The notes beneath the pieces are model-generated. The model was not told where the DNA came from and made no database searches. It saw only the letters and a program-made list of their open reading frames with translations. Shown here piece by piece: positions 56,157 to 64,000 of a stretch of DNA of 64,000 nt. The stretch is from CAZJBS01 sp964544475 (GTDB lineage Bacteria > CLD3 > SB21), in the NCBI GenBank assembly GCA_964544475.1, contig CAZJBS010000005.1, positions 124,001-188,000 of the forward strand, written 5' to 3'. The translations under genes were made by a program, and so were the position numbers. Numbering within the stretch: the stretch's first letter is position 1; every line of letters starts with the position of its first letter.

Positions 56157-56570
56157 TCACTTCTTCCCCTGAAGCCATACAATCTGTCTGAAATTTTTCT
56201 CCAGCGGCTCGAATTCCCGATCCCCGGTCACGAGGACAGCCTTCATTTTTATTGAAAGCGCCGCACAGAATGCATCTCCGATGGACAATCGGTGATCCGC
56301 CTTCAGTTGCGCGGCCAGTTCAGCAAGTTCCGTGTCGATTTCCTTTATGCTGATGGGCGCTTCCTGTCCAAATTGCCTTACCGCTTTCACTCCAGCTTCT
56401 CCCTGAACCAGCCGAACACGATAAAGAACTTCCGTCCAGTTGACGGCGGAGATGTACACCTCCCGGCTTTGATCCGCGGCGCGGCCAAGGATCTGCTCAA
56501 CCTGTTCAGCGGCAGGTTCGTCAAACAGCAACGCGAGAACCGCCGAGCTATCGAGTACCGTGTTTGCCAA
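56157..56570 (-). CDS. vapC: PIN-domain toxin, VapC family
   Basis: A 137-residue PIN nuclease. Acidic metal ligands are visible: Asp7 (TVLDSSAVLALL), Glu in NWTEVLYR, Asp in SIGDAFCAAL and Asp in VTGDREFE. VapC toxins cleave specific tRNAs or rRNA; the target here is unknown. It overlaps the antitoxin gene by 23 nt. The stop lies 47 nt before the GHKL operon on the same strand. Confidence 0.92.
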   Translation of the reverse strand: MANTVLDSSAVLALLFDEPAAEQVEQILGRAADQSREVYISAVNWTEVLYRVRLVQGEAGVKAVRQFGQEAPISIKEIDTELAELAAQLKADHRLSIGDAFCAALSIKMKAVLVTGDREFEPLEKNFRQIVWLQGKK

Positions 56571-56823
56571 GCTTCTCCTCTTCTTTTTTCAGGTCTTCCC
56601 TTCGGTCCTCAAGCAGTTGTTCCGTCGCCGGCCCGGCGCCGGCCTTTGCCTTGAGAATGCCCCTGAATTTCCTTACCGATTCCCGGGTGATGGGTTTCAA
56701 GACGATTTCGAACCTTTCTTCATCCACCTCAAGATTGAACCTGGTTCCTTCCTGTATGCCGAGTTTCTTCCTTACGGATGAAGGAATGACGATCTGCCCT
56801 TTTGCCCGTGCAATGGTTTCCAT
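56548..56823 (-). CDS. vapB: AbrB/SpoVT-type antitoxin, VapB
   Basis: Start ATG 56821-56823 (METIARAKGQIVIPSSV) follows GGAG at 7 nt. Residues 1-45 are the swapped-hairpin AbrB DNA-binding domain; the Lys/Glu-rich C-terminus would wrap the toxin. It likely represses its own promoter through the palindrome that covers the -10 box. The 91 residues are typical for the family. Confidence 0.9.
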   Translation of the reverse strand: METIARAKGQIVIPSSVRKKLGIQEGTRFNLEVDEERFEIVLKPITRESVRKFRGILKAKAGAGPATEQLLEDRREDLKKEEEKLGKHGTR

Positions 56824-56840
56824 GCTCGACTCCATTTATG

Positions 56841-56878
56841 ATCGTATGAAGTATACGATGTTTCGGACTTATTGTCAA
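56841..56878 (-). promoter_or_regulatory. vapBC promoter with operator palindrome
   Basis: On the minus strand TTGACA (56873-56878) and TATACT (56850-56855) are spaced by 17 bp, a near-consensus sigma-70 promoter. The perfect palindrome ATCGTAT-GAAGT-ATACGAT (56841-56859) covers the -10 box, as expected for VapB autorepression. Confidence 0.8.
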
Positions 56879-57046
56879 GTGTAGGATTTGGTGTTGTTTT
56901 CTTACCGTTAATTGTTAGTAAGAAATCTAACTCGTAACCACAAGGAGGGGCGGAACCGTCGGGAGCCAAGTCAGCTGTCGGAATAATTCCCTCTCTTTCT
57001 GGTTTAATGCAATAACCTTTTCTGAAACTCACAAGGATTCAAGCGT

Positions 57047-57673
57047 ATGCGTTGTGTTTTGCTGTCTATCCTGTTTGTCCTGCTTTCCTGCGGTAAGACC
57101 GAATCCAAATCCCCTGACGCTGCCACGTCCAAGCCCATACCGGCGGGCGCCAAAACCGACACGGCCACGTTTGCCGGCGGATGCTTCTGGTGCATGGAAG
57201 GACCGTTCGAAAAAGCGCCTGGAGTATTCGCGGCCATCTCCGGATATACCGGTGGCCACAGGGTCAACCCGACATATGAAGAAGTCGGCGCCGGCGTCAC
57301 GGGACATCGTGAGTCCGTGCAGGTGATTTACGATCCATCCAGGGTCAGTTACGAACAGGTGCTCGACATCTTCTGGCACCAGATTGATCCGACGGACGAC
57401 GGCGGACAATTTGCCGACCGGGGTTTCCAATACACCACCGCGATATTTTACCACAACGAGGCCCAGCGCGCTGCGGCCGAGGCATCAAAGACCGCGTGGG
57501 AAAAATCCGGAGCATTCGGCAAGCCCATCGTCACACCGATACTTCCCGCATCCACGTACTATCCCGCGGAAGAATACCACCAGGATTACTATAAGAAGAA
57601 TCCCGATCACTACAAAAGTTATCGAAAGGGATCGGGCCGCGAGGCGTATCTGAAGAGCATCTGGGGCGAGTAA
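57047..57673 (+). CDS. msrA: Peptide methionine-(S)-sulfoxide reductase, lipoprotein
   Basis: A 208-residue protein with a lipoprotein signal (MRCVLLSILFVLLSC) and an MsrA domain. The active-site motif GGCFWCME holds the catalytic Cys, with GYTGGHRVNPTYEEV and EEYHQDYYKKNP following in canonical order. It reduces S-methionine sulfoxide in exported proteins, anchored to a membrane facing the periplasm. The source of reducing power is not encoded nearby. Followed by a strong terminator. Confidence 0.95.
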   Translation: MRCVLLSILFVLLSCGKTESKSPDAATSKPIPAGAKTDTATFAGGCFWCMEGPFEKAPGVFAAISGYTGGHRVNPTYEEVGAGVTGHRESVQVIYDPSRVSYEQVLDIFWHQIDPTDDGGQFADRGFQYTTAIFYHNEAQRAAAEASKTAWEKSGAFGKPIVTPILPASTYYPAEEYHQDYYKKNPDHYKSYRKGSGREAYLKSIWGE

Positions 57674-57703
57674 ACGCTTTCGCGACGCTGGCGTACTGCT
57701 TTT

Positions 57704-57738
57704 GGGTTGATGTTCGTGGAACGTCAACCCTTTTTTTT
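57704..57738 (+). terminator. Intrinsic terminator of msrA
   Basis: GGGTTGATGTTC (57704-57715) pairs with GAACGTCAACCC (57719-57730, one imperfect pair) and is followed by eight T residues. Confidence 0.9.
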
Positions 57739-57829
57739 CGATGGATTGTCCTTTCGAAATATCACGGTCTTTATTAGATTCGTGAAGACCACCCCTCCCT
57801 TTTTCAAATGACTTTTCGTGAGGATAATT

Positions 57830-59725
57830 ATGGAATCCAAACCCACTCTGTTGGCGCGCCTGCGCTACCGTTTCGACAACACCATGTCCGCTGGATCCGG
57901 AGCCCTGATCAAATGGCTGGCCATCCTATCCCTAATCGTCACCGCCCTGGTCGCCGGCATCGCCACGGTATTTGAAATCACCGAGGAGAATGAAAGCCCC
58001 AATTTCATCCAGATCTTCTGGAAAAGCCTGATGCGGACGCTGGACGCCGGCAACCTTTCCAATGACGAGGCCTGGGGCGCCCGGCTGCTGATGCTCCTGA
58101 TGACCGTCATCGGCATCTTTGTGGTCAGCATCCTCATCGGTATTCTGACGTCGGGCATCGAGGCCAAACTGGAGCAATTGAGGAAGGGCCGCTCCTTCGT
58201 CGTCGAAAAAGATCATACCCTTATTCTCGGATGGTCTTCCAAAGTCTTCTCCATCGTGTCCGAACTGATTGTCGCCAATGCGAACCGCGCCAATGCCGTG
58301 ATCGTCATCCTGGCTGACAAAGACAAGGTCGAGATGGAAGAGGAACTGCAGCTGAAAATAGGCGATTTCCGAAACACCCGCGTTATTTGCCGTTCGGGAC
58401 TGGCCATTGACATGGACCACCTGAATATTGTCAATCCCAACCAGGCCCGGTCGATCATCATCCTGTCGCCGGAAGACCAATTTGCCGACGCCCATGTGAT
58501 CAAGGCCGTTCTCGCCCTGGTCAACAATCCACGGCGAAAGAAGGATCCCTATCACATCGTGGCCGAAATTGAGGATACGGATAATGTCCCGGTTGCGCAG
58601 ATGGTCGGCAAAGACGAACTGTGCCTGCTGACATCGGATGACCTGATTTCACGCATCACCGTCCAGACCTGCCGTCATAGCGGCCTGAGCGTGGTCTACT
58701 CCGAACTGCTCGATTTTGACGGCGTGGAAATCTATTTCCAGAACGAGCCCGGACTCGTCGGAAAATCATACCGAGAGGCCGTTCTGGCGTACGAGGATTC
58801 GGCGATCATAGGCCTGAGAAAAAGCAACGGTCTCGCGATGCTCAATCCTCCGCCGGAAAGCAAGGTGGAGCCCGGAGACTCGGTGATCGCCATTTCCGAA
58901 GATGACGACACGGTCCGGCTGTCCGGCAAATCGGATTTCGGAATCCGGGACGCCGCCATCGTGAAGGGCTCGCCCGTGCCCCGCCGCCGGGAAAAAACCC
59001 TGATTCTCGGGTGGAATGACAAGGCGCCGGCGATCATCACGAACCTGGATGATTACGTGGCCGGGGGCTCCGAGGTGCTCGTCATGGCGAATACCGACGC
59101 CCATCGTGAGGAGATCGATCGGCTGGCGAAGGGATTGAAAAACCAGAAGGTCCTCTTCCGAAAGGGCGACACGACCGATCGCGATACGCTCGAGGATCTG
59201 GATGTGTTTGATTTTGCCAGTGTCGTCATCCTGTGCTATTCCGACATGGCCGTGCAGGAAGCGGATTCCCTGACGCTGATTACGCTGCTTCATCTCCGCG
59301 ACATGATTGACAAACACGGCAAGTCGTTTAATATCGTCAGCGAGATGCTGGACATACGCAACCGGGAACTGGCCACCGTCACACGGGTCAACGACTTTAT
59401 CGTGAGCGACAAACTGACCAGTCTGATGCTGGCCCAGCTTTCCGAAAACCGCGAACTCAAGGCCGTCTATGACGATTTGTTTGACGAGGAAGGCAACGAA
59501 ATCTACATCAAACCCGTCACGAATTATGTCAAAACGGGCGAGCCGGTCAACTTCTATACGGTCGCCGAATCGGCGTTGCGCATGAAAGAGTCGGCTTTCG
59601 GGTACCGCTTGCATCAATATGAAAGCGACCCTTCGAGGGCCTACGGTATTGTCGTCAATCCGAAAAAATCGGATACGGTCACCTTCGGACCGGAGGACAA
59701 GATCATTGTCGTGAGCGAGGATTGA
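57830..59725 (+). CDS. CASTOR/POLLUX-like ion channel protein with RCK/TrkA-N domains
   Basis: Start ATG 57830 follows GAGG at 6 nt (631 residues). Two membrane helices flank a pore-like region (about 28-55 and 85-115). Two tandem Rossmann-like RCK domains then follow (HTLILGWSSKVFSIVSELI near residue 130 and KTLILGWNDKAPAIITNL near 385). The family includes plant CASTOR/POLLUX and bacterial homologues that conduct cations under cytosolic ligand control. Its ion and ligand cannot be read here. It ends at a bidirectional terminator shared with the M3 peptidase gene. Confidence 0.92.
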   Translation: MESKPTLLARLRYRFDNTMSAGSGALIKWLAILSLIVTALVAGIATVFEITEENESPNFIQIFWKSLMRTLDAGNLSNDEAWGARLLMLLMTVIGIFVVSILIGILTSGIEAKLEQLRKGRSFVVEKDHTLILGWSSKVFSIVSELIVANANRANAVIVILADKDKVEMEEELQLKIGDFRNTRVICRSGLAIDMDHLNIVNPNQARSIIILSPEDQFADAHVIKAVLALVNNPRRKKDPYHIVAEIEDTDNVPVAQMVGKDELCLLTSDDLISRITVQTCRHSGLSVVYSELLDFDGVEIYFQNEPGLVGKSYREAVLAYEDSAIIGLRKSNGLAMLNPPPESKVEPGDSVIAISEDDDTVRLSGKSDFGIRDAAIVKGSPVPRRREKTLILGWNDKAPAIITNLDDYVAGGSEVLVMANTDAHREEIDRLAKGLKNQKVLFRKGDTTDRDTLEDLDVFDFASVVILCYSDMAVQEADSLTLITLLHLRDMIDKHGKSFNIVSEMLDIRNRELATVTRVNDFIVSDKLTSLMLAQLSENRELKAVYDDLFDEEGNEIYIKPVTNYVKTGEPVNFYTVAESALRMKESAFGYRLHQYESDPSRAYGIVVNPKKSDTVTFGPEDKIIVVSED

Positions 59726-59740
59726 AGACCATTCAGGCAC

Positions 59741-59778
59741 AAAAAAAGGCCGGCTTTGTTGGCCGGCCTTTCGTTTTC
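59741..59778. terminator. Bidirectional terminator
   Basis: AAAGGCCGGC (59745-59754) pairs with GCCGGCCTTT (59762-59771), with A run before and T-rich sequence after, between convergent genes. Confidence 0.9.
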
Positions 59779-59795
59779 GAAATGAACCTCTGATA

Positions 59796-61682
59796 TTACT
59801 TCTTCATCTTCGTCAGAATTTTTTCCATTTCATCCATCACGCGGTTCATTTTTTTCATCGTCAGCTCAAACGGCTGAGACGTCGTCATGTCCACACCGGC
59901 TTTCTTGAGCAGATTGATCGCATAATCGGAACTGCCGGACCCGAGGAACTGAAGATACTTCGGAATAAGTTCCTTGTCCCCGGCGAGGGCTTTCTCAGAC
60001 AGCGCCGCCGACGCCGTGAAGGACGTGGCATACTGGAAGACGTAGTAATTGTAATAAAAATGAGGGATGTAGGCCCATTCGGTCTTGATCTCATCCCCGA
60101 TCAGGCAGACGCCCTTGTCATGGCCGTAGTATTTCCTGACGATCCCTTCATAAATTTCATTGAAGCGATCGCCGGTCAGCGCCTCGCCCTTTTCCGCCAG
60201 TTCATGAATCTTCAATTCGAATTCTGCGAATTGGGTTTGGCGGAAAACCGTGCTCTTGATCCCTTCCAGGTAATTGCCCAGCAGGGATAGGCGGGCATTG
60301 TCATCTTTGATCTGCTTCAACATGTAGTCGATAAGCAGCGCCTCGTTGAATGTGGAGGCAACCTCGGCGACAAAAATGGGATAGTTGGCATTCACGAACG
60401 GCTGGTTCTTGTTGGAATAATAGGAGTGCATCGTGTGCCCGAGTTCATGCGCCAGGGTGCTCATGTCGGTGTACTGACCGGTGTAGTTCATCAACATATA
60501 CGGATGCACATCATACGCTCCGCCGTTGGAATAGGCGCCGGAGCGTTTCCCGTCCGTGGGATACATGTCGATCCACCGTTCGGCAAAGGCCCGCCGGATG
60601 ACGGCCACATAATCCTTGCCCAGAGGTTCCAGCGCCACGAGAATATTTTTTTCGGCGTCGTCCACGGAGTACTCCAGTTTGACGTCCTTGACCAATGGCG
60701 CGTAGAGATCGTAGTAATGCAGCGTGTCGAGCCCCAGTATGCGTTTCCGAAGGTTCAGATAGCGGTGAAATGTCGCCAGGTTGCCGTTGACATTATCAAT
60801 CAGGCTGTGGTAGACCTGGGTCGGAATGTTGTTGGCATCCAGGGCGCTTTCCAGCGTGGAATTGTATTTCCGCGCCTTCATGTAGAACATGTCCTTCTTG
60901 ATCTGCGCATACAACTGGGCGCCGAACGTCCTTCGGTATTCATTGAGTTTTCCGAAATACGTCGCAAACACTTTTTTCCGATCCTCCCGGTTGGGGAGCG
61001 AACGGGACACGCCAAATGTCGCCTGGTCCAGTTTCAGCGTCGAACCGTCGGCCAGCGTGACGTCCGGAAACGGGAAATCGGCATTGGAAAAAATACCGTA
61101 CACCGAACTCGGCGCGTCGGCCATCAGACCGGCGTCGGCAATGATCTTTTCTTCTTCGCGGCTGCCGGTGTGGGCTGTCCGCCGGATAATGTCATCCAGA
61201 TAATGCCGGTAGATTTCCAGCTTCTTTTCCTTGCTCATGAATTCATCCACCGTCTTCGGATCCAATTTCAGGATTTCCGGCTCGATAAACGCCGACACCG
61301 CTCCGAACGTGGCTCCGATCTGGTTCATTTCCTGTTCCATCGCGGTGTATTTCGACACGCGCGTGTCCTGGTCGGCATTCATGCTCGCGTAAACATAAAT
61401 CTTGTTGTAGCGCTGGGCCAGCTGGCTCGACATTTCCAGACAACCCAGAAGTTGTGCCGGCGATTGGGCGAGCTTACCCTGGAATTGGGCCAGACCCGGT
61501 ATGTCTTTGACCAGCTGGTCTTTCGCTTCGGTCCAGGCTTCGTCGGTTTTGAAAATATCGGTCAGATTCCATTTGTATCGATCCGCCATTTTACTGCGGT
61601 CCTTCTCCTGGGCGGAGACCGTGTTCGTAAATGCCAGCATCAGCAGCAGCACCGGCATGGATGTGAAGCGAAACAAGTGCAT
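59796..61682 (-). CDS. pepF: Oligoendopeptidase F-like M3 metallopeptidase, exported
   Basis: Start ATG 61680-61682 follows AGGA at 7 nt and yields a signal peptide ending NTVSAQ (628 residues). The zinc motif HELGH (in LAHELGHTMHSYY) with a downstream Glu (FNEALLIDYML) defines family M3B. It cleaves short peptides; the signal peptide places it in the periplasm, whereas most PepF enzymes are cytosolic. Length is typical once the signal is removed. Followed on the other side by the shared terminator. Confidence 0.93.
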   Translation of the reverse strand: MHLFRFTSMPVLLLMLAFTNTVSAQEKDRSKMADRYKWNLTDIFKTDEAWTEAKDQLVKDIPGLAQFQGKLAQSPAQLLGCLEMSSQLAQRYNKIYVYASMNADQDTRVSKYTAMEQEMNQIGATFGAVSAFIEPEILKLDPKTVDEFMSKEKKLEIYRHYLDDIIRRTAHTGSREEEKIIADAGLMADAPSSVYGIFSNADFPFPDVTLADGSTLKLDQATFGVSRSLPNREDRKKVFATYFGKLNEYRRTFGAQLYAQIKKDMFYMKARKYNSTLESALDANNIPTQVYHSLIDNVNGNLATFHRYLNLRKRILGLDTLHYYDLYAPLVKDVKLEYSVDDAEKNILVALEPLGKDYVAVIRRAFAERWIDMYPTDGKRSGAYSNGGAYDVHPYMLMNYTGQYTDMSTLAHELGHTMHSYYSNKNQPFVNANYPIFVAEVASTFNEALLIDYMLKQIKDDNARLSLLGNYLEGIKSTVFRQTQFAEFELKIHELAEKGEALTGDRFNEIYEGIVRKYYGHDKGVCLIGDEIKTEWAYIPHFYYNYYVFQYATSFTASAALSEKALAGDKELIPKYLQFLGSGSSDYAINLLKKAGVDMTTSQPFELTMKKMNRVMDEMEKILTKMKK

Positions 61683-61745
61683 GACGATCCTTTCTTCATG
61701 GTACATTCCTTGGGATTAGATATCGGATTTATCATCAGGGAGAGT

Positions 61746-62480
61746 TCAGCCGAATTTAAGACCAATGGCCGCCAAACCGGTCTGCGTAAGAACCCAGACG
61801 AGCCAGAGGCCGATCACCAGTATGGCGGATTTCATTTTTGGGGACTTGTAAATAACAGACACGCCGATGATCAGTACGGCCAGTTGCCAGCACGTGAAAA
61901 GGTCGATTTTGCTGAGCAAGGTATACGACATGGACGTTATCGAAGCGTCCGGGATCAGGATACCGAGACCTGTGTCCACGCGCATGGTGTTTCTGGTGAC
62001 CATCGCGGGCAGTTTCACCAGAGAGGCCAGAATTTCAATCAACCGGCTGTATCCAAGAACGGAAAGCACCACGGGGTATGCCACGGTTGCACCGAGAAAT
62101 TTGTTGGCGCCCAGGCGAAGAAAAAGTCCACCCAGAAAAAACACGCCTCCGATGAGTATGACGCCAATGGCCACGCCGACAAACCAGAATTTTTTCATCA
62201 TACCAACCTGCATTTCGACAACCTGCTCCTTCTGGGAGTCCGCGATTTCCGACATGGTCATGATTTTTTCCCGTACGGCTTTTTCCTGTTCCTTTTGTAT
62301 GACGTCTTTCATCAGAATCCCGACGGTGAGAAACACAGCCAGCGTCAGGATCAACGGCGTTATCCAGTCCGGTTTCGTGGCCAGCGATTGAAAAGTTTCG
62401 ACCGGACTTATGAAAATATTAATAATCCGGCTGAATACATTCATTGATGGGCCTGGGGTCATGTTCTGAGCGGGTTCCAT
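61746..62480 (-). CDS. YIP1-family membrane protein, 244 aa
   Basis: Five or so membrane helices with the YIP1-like start FSRIINIFISPVETFQSLATKPDW. A charged, coiled-coil-prone insert follows the first helix (KDVIQKEQEKAVREKIM). Bacterial YIP1 proteins have no established function. It lies 63 nt upstream of the M3 peptidase gene, same strand, perhaps co-transcribed. Confidence 0.82.
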   Translation of the reverse strand: MEPAQNMTPGPSMNVFSRIINIFISPVETFQSLATKPDWITPLILTLAVFLTVGILMKDVIQKEQEKAVREKIMTMSEIADSQKEQVVEMQVGMMKKFWFVGVAIGVILIGGVFFLGGLFLRLGANKFLGATVAYPVVLSVLGYSRLIEILASLVKLPAMVTRNTMRVDTGLGILIPDASITSMSYTLLSKIDLFTCWQLAVLIIGVSVIYKSPKMKSAILVIGLWLVWVLTQTGLAAIGLKFG

Positions 62481-62537
62481 GAGGGCGCCTCCAAATCTGG
62501 TTAGTTACGATGTTCACGTATTCAGAGTTTCGAATAA

Positions 62538-63560
62538 TTACAAAGTTTTTATCACGATTTTGCCGAACTGGAGTCCGTCTTTCATGCATTCGAACGCCTG
62601 CCGAAAATCGCCCAACGGAAACACGCGATGGATGACCGGATGGATACGATGTTTCTTCACAAGCGACATCATTTCGCCGAAATCTTCCTCGTTGCCCATG
62701 GTCGATCCCAGGACCTGGATTTGTTTCCAGAAAATGCGACGCATGTCAATCATGGGTGGGTTTCCGGCCGTCGCGCCGTAGACGACGATTCTTCCGCCCG
62801 GATTGATCAGACCAAGTAGTTCGTTGAACCTGGGCCCGCCCGCGCCGTCGCACATCAGATCGACGCCGCCGGACTTGTTGAGGTCAGCCTGGCCTTTCTT
62901 GAATTCATCCTCCCGCATGTAGTTGATGCCAACCGTGGCGCCCATCTTCATAGCTTTGGCGATCTTTTCATCGCTGGATGACGTGACTGATACACGTGCG
63001 CCGGCAGCCAAAGCCATCTGAAAGATGACCGAGGCCACGCCGCCCCCAATCCCGCTGATCAGAACCGATTCACCCTCCTGCAGGCGCCCTTTCGTGAATA
63101 GCGCACGATAAGCCGTCAGCCCTGCCAGTGGTATGGCAGCCGCTTCCTCCACGGTCAAGTGATCCGGCGAGGGCACAAGGTTCGCAACCGGCACTTTAAC
63201 GAATTCAGCCAGTGTGCCCTGGTCGGGCATACCCAGAATCTTGTAATCCGAGGATTGGACTTTCTGATCCGGTCCCCAGTTGAGGCTTGGATTGATGATG
63301 ACGGAGCGACCGACCCATGAATCCCATCGGGAGTGTCCAACGGAGTGGACGATGCCGGCTCCATCGGAACCGAGGATGACGGGAACGCGGATTTTGGCGT
63401 AAAGACCCTGGACGATCCACAAGTCCCGGTGATTCAGGGCGGCCGCCTTGACAGCCACAACGGCTTCATCCGGCGATGGAACCGGAAAATCGACTTCCTG
63501 AATGGCCAGGTGATCGAGATTGCCGATATCCCGGCACACGATCGCTTTCATTGTCTTCAT
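62538..63560 (-). CDS. Zinc-type alcohol dehydrogenase / quinone oxidoreductase (MDR family)
   Basis: A 340-residue MDR enzyme with the GroES-like domain (NHRDLWIVQGLYA, GSDGAGIVHSVG) and a Rossmann domain (ISGIGGGVASVIFQMALAAG). The catalytic zinc Cys of classical alcohol dehydrogenases is replaced by Asn in NHRD, and the structural-zinc Cys cluster is absent, which places it nearer quinone reductases. NADP preference is likely from the loop (VTSSSDEK). Substrate unknown. Confidence 0.9.
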   Translation of the reverse strand: MKTMKAIVCRDIGNLDHLAIQEVDFPVPSPDEAVVAVKAAALNHRDLWIVQGLYAKIRVPVILGSDGAGIVHSVGHSRWDSWVGRSVIINPSLNWGPDQKVQSSDYKILGMPDQGTLAEFVKVPVANLVPSPDHLTVEEAAAIPLAGLTAYRALFTKGRLQEGESVLISGIGGGVASVIFQMALAAGARVSVTSSSDEKIAKAMKMGATVGINYMREDEFKKGQADLNKSGGVDLMCDGAGGPRFNELLGLINPGGRIVVYGATAGNPPMIDMRRIFWKQIQVLGSTMGNEEDFGEMMSLVKKHRIHPVIHRVFPLGDFRQAFECMKDGLQFGKIVIKTL

Positions 63561-63605
63561 CGGGCTATGGTCATTGGGTCCGGCGGGCTTTATGGAAGGT
63601 TGCCA

Positions 63606-64000
63606 TTATCCCTGTTCGACCTCTGCCGTCCGGCAATGTTTTTCAAAGGCGGCCACGAGGCTGTTGGCCACATCCATGGCGGAGCGGCCTTCGATCTGGT
63701 GACGCGGCAGAAACCACACGGGTTTGCCGTCGCGGAACATCGCGATCGATGGCGAGGACGGCGGCACATCACTGATCAGCGAACGAAAACGTGCGGTGGC
63801 GTCCAGGTCCTGGCCGGCGAATACCGTCAAAAAATGGTCCGGGCGTACCGGGTGTTCCATGGCAAGCGCCATACCGGGTCTGGCCATTCCCGCCGCGCAA
63901 CCACAAACCGAATTCACAAAAACCAGCACGTGGCCTTTGAGGGTTGTGACCGCTTCTTCGACGGCTTTGGAAGATCTCAACTCGGTGAAACCGAGTCGCG
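63606..64000 (-). CDS. Bacilliredoxin (BrxA/BrxB family), 5' end beyond the window
   Basis: The frame is open to the window edge and reads LGFTELRSSKAVEEAVTTL at its start, so a few N-terminal residues are missing. The active site CGC is in NSVCGCAAGMARP, the family hallmark. Bacilliredoxins remove bacillithiol from proteins in bacillithiol-using bacteria, or act as thiol-disulfide oxidoreductases. About 131 of roughly 145 residues are present. It lies 45 nt upstream of the dehydrogenase gene, same strand. Confidence 0.88.
   Translation of the reverse strand, partial: RLGFTELRSSKAVEEAVTTLKGHVLVFVNSVCGCAAGMARPGMALAMEHPVRPDHFLTVFAGQDLDATARFRSLISDVPPSSPSIAMFRDGKPVWFLPRHQIEGRSAMDVANSLVAAFEKHCRTAEVEQG

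Noticed and set aside
60426..62447. A 673-codon open frame on the plus strand
   Set aside because: It is antisense to the M3 peptidase and YIP1 genes and is His/Arg/Gln-rich as expected for the complement of high-G+C coding DNA; no domain.

Overview
The window looks like Gram-negative chromosomal DNA of moderately high G+C, interrupted by visibly more A+T-rich acquired DNA. Several exported proteins have Bacteroidota-style signal peptides ending in AQ, the metal-efflux and DUF6660-like genes are of Bacteroidota type, and some genes lack a clear Shine-Dalgarno. This points to the FCB superphylum, but I cannot name a genus.

Layout. 1-8263 is host chromosome: a nitrilase-family hydrolase, type III pantothenate kinase (coaX), a very large soluble GAF/multi-PAS hybrid histidine kinase, tRNA-Lys(CTT), a WG-repeat lipoprotein and tmRNA (ssrA). 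A 36.1 kb integrated element (about 8264-44403) sits exactly in the 3' end of ssrA. It carries a large serine recombinase at its left end, a primase-helicase, a DNA methyltransferase, an XRE/S24 repressor, a heavy-metal P-type ATPase with a CzcCBA efflux system, a ubiquitin-like conjugation cassette (E2-E1-JAB fusion, metallo-beta-lactamase fold protein, LexA-like regulator, membrane protein), a 12 kb one-directional operon resembling a tailless, membrane-associated virion module, a MerR/MerTP mercury cassette and an excisionase-like gene at its right end. The displaced original ssrA 3' end (with CCA) and its terminator lie at 44394-44446. Next come hipBA, a 24-bp duplicate of an ssrA segment, and a second foreign stretch (46411-56109) with two tightly overlapping operons: a KaiC-like ATPase with two unknown proteins, and a GHKL ATPase / two accessory proteins / cytosine-5 methyltransferase / HhH-GPD glycosylase set. 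From about 56157 the sequence returns to host style: vapBC, msrA, a CASTOR-like channel protein, M3 peptidase, YIP1 membrane protein, zinc-type alcohol dehydrogenase and a bacilliredoxin cut by the window end.

How it works together. Joining the two 10-bp att cores on paper gives a circle in which the recombinase reading frame continues through attP into the right end of the element, stops cleanly, and is followed 4 nt later by the excisionase-like gene. Integration would therefore replace the recombinase C-terminus with host ssrA antisense sequence and separate the two recombination genes by 36 kb. The element supplies a new terminator for ssrA. It has replication, lysis-like and virion-like genes but no recognisable terminase, portal, tail, relaxase or type IV secretion gene, so its transfer mode is open.

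The most interesting unexplained systems are the virion-like operon at 30-42 kb, the ubiquitin-like cassette at 23.7-28.3 kb, the KaiC-like three-gene operon at 46.5-50.5 kb and the GHKL-methyltransferase-glycosylase operon at 50.8-56.1 kb.
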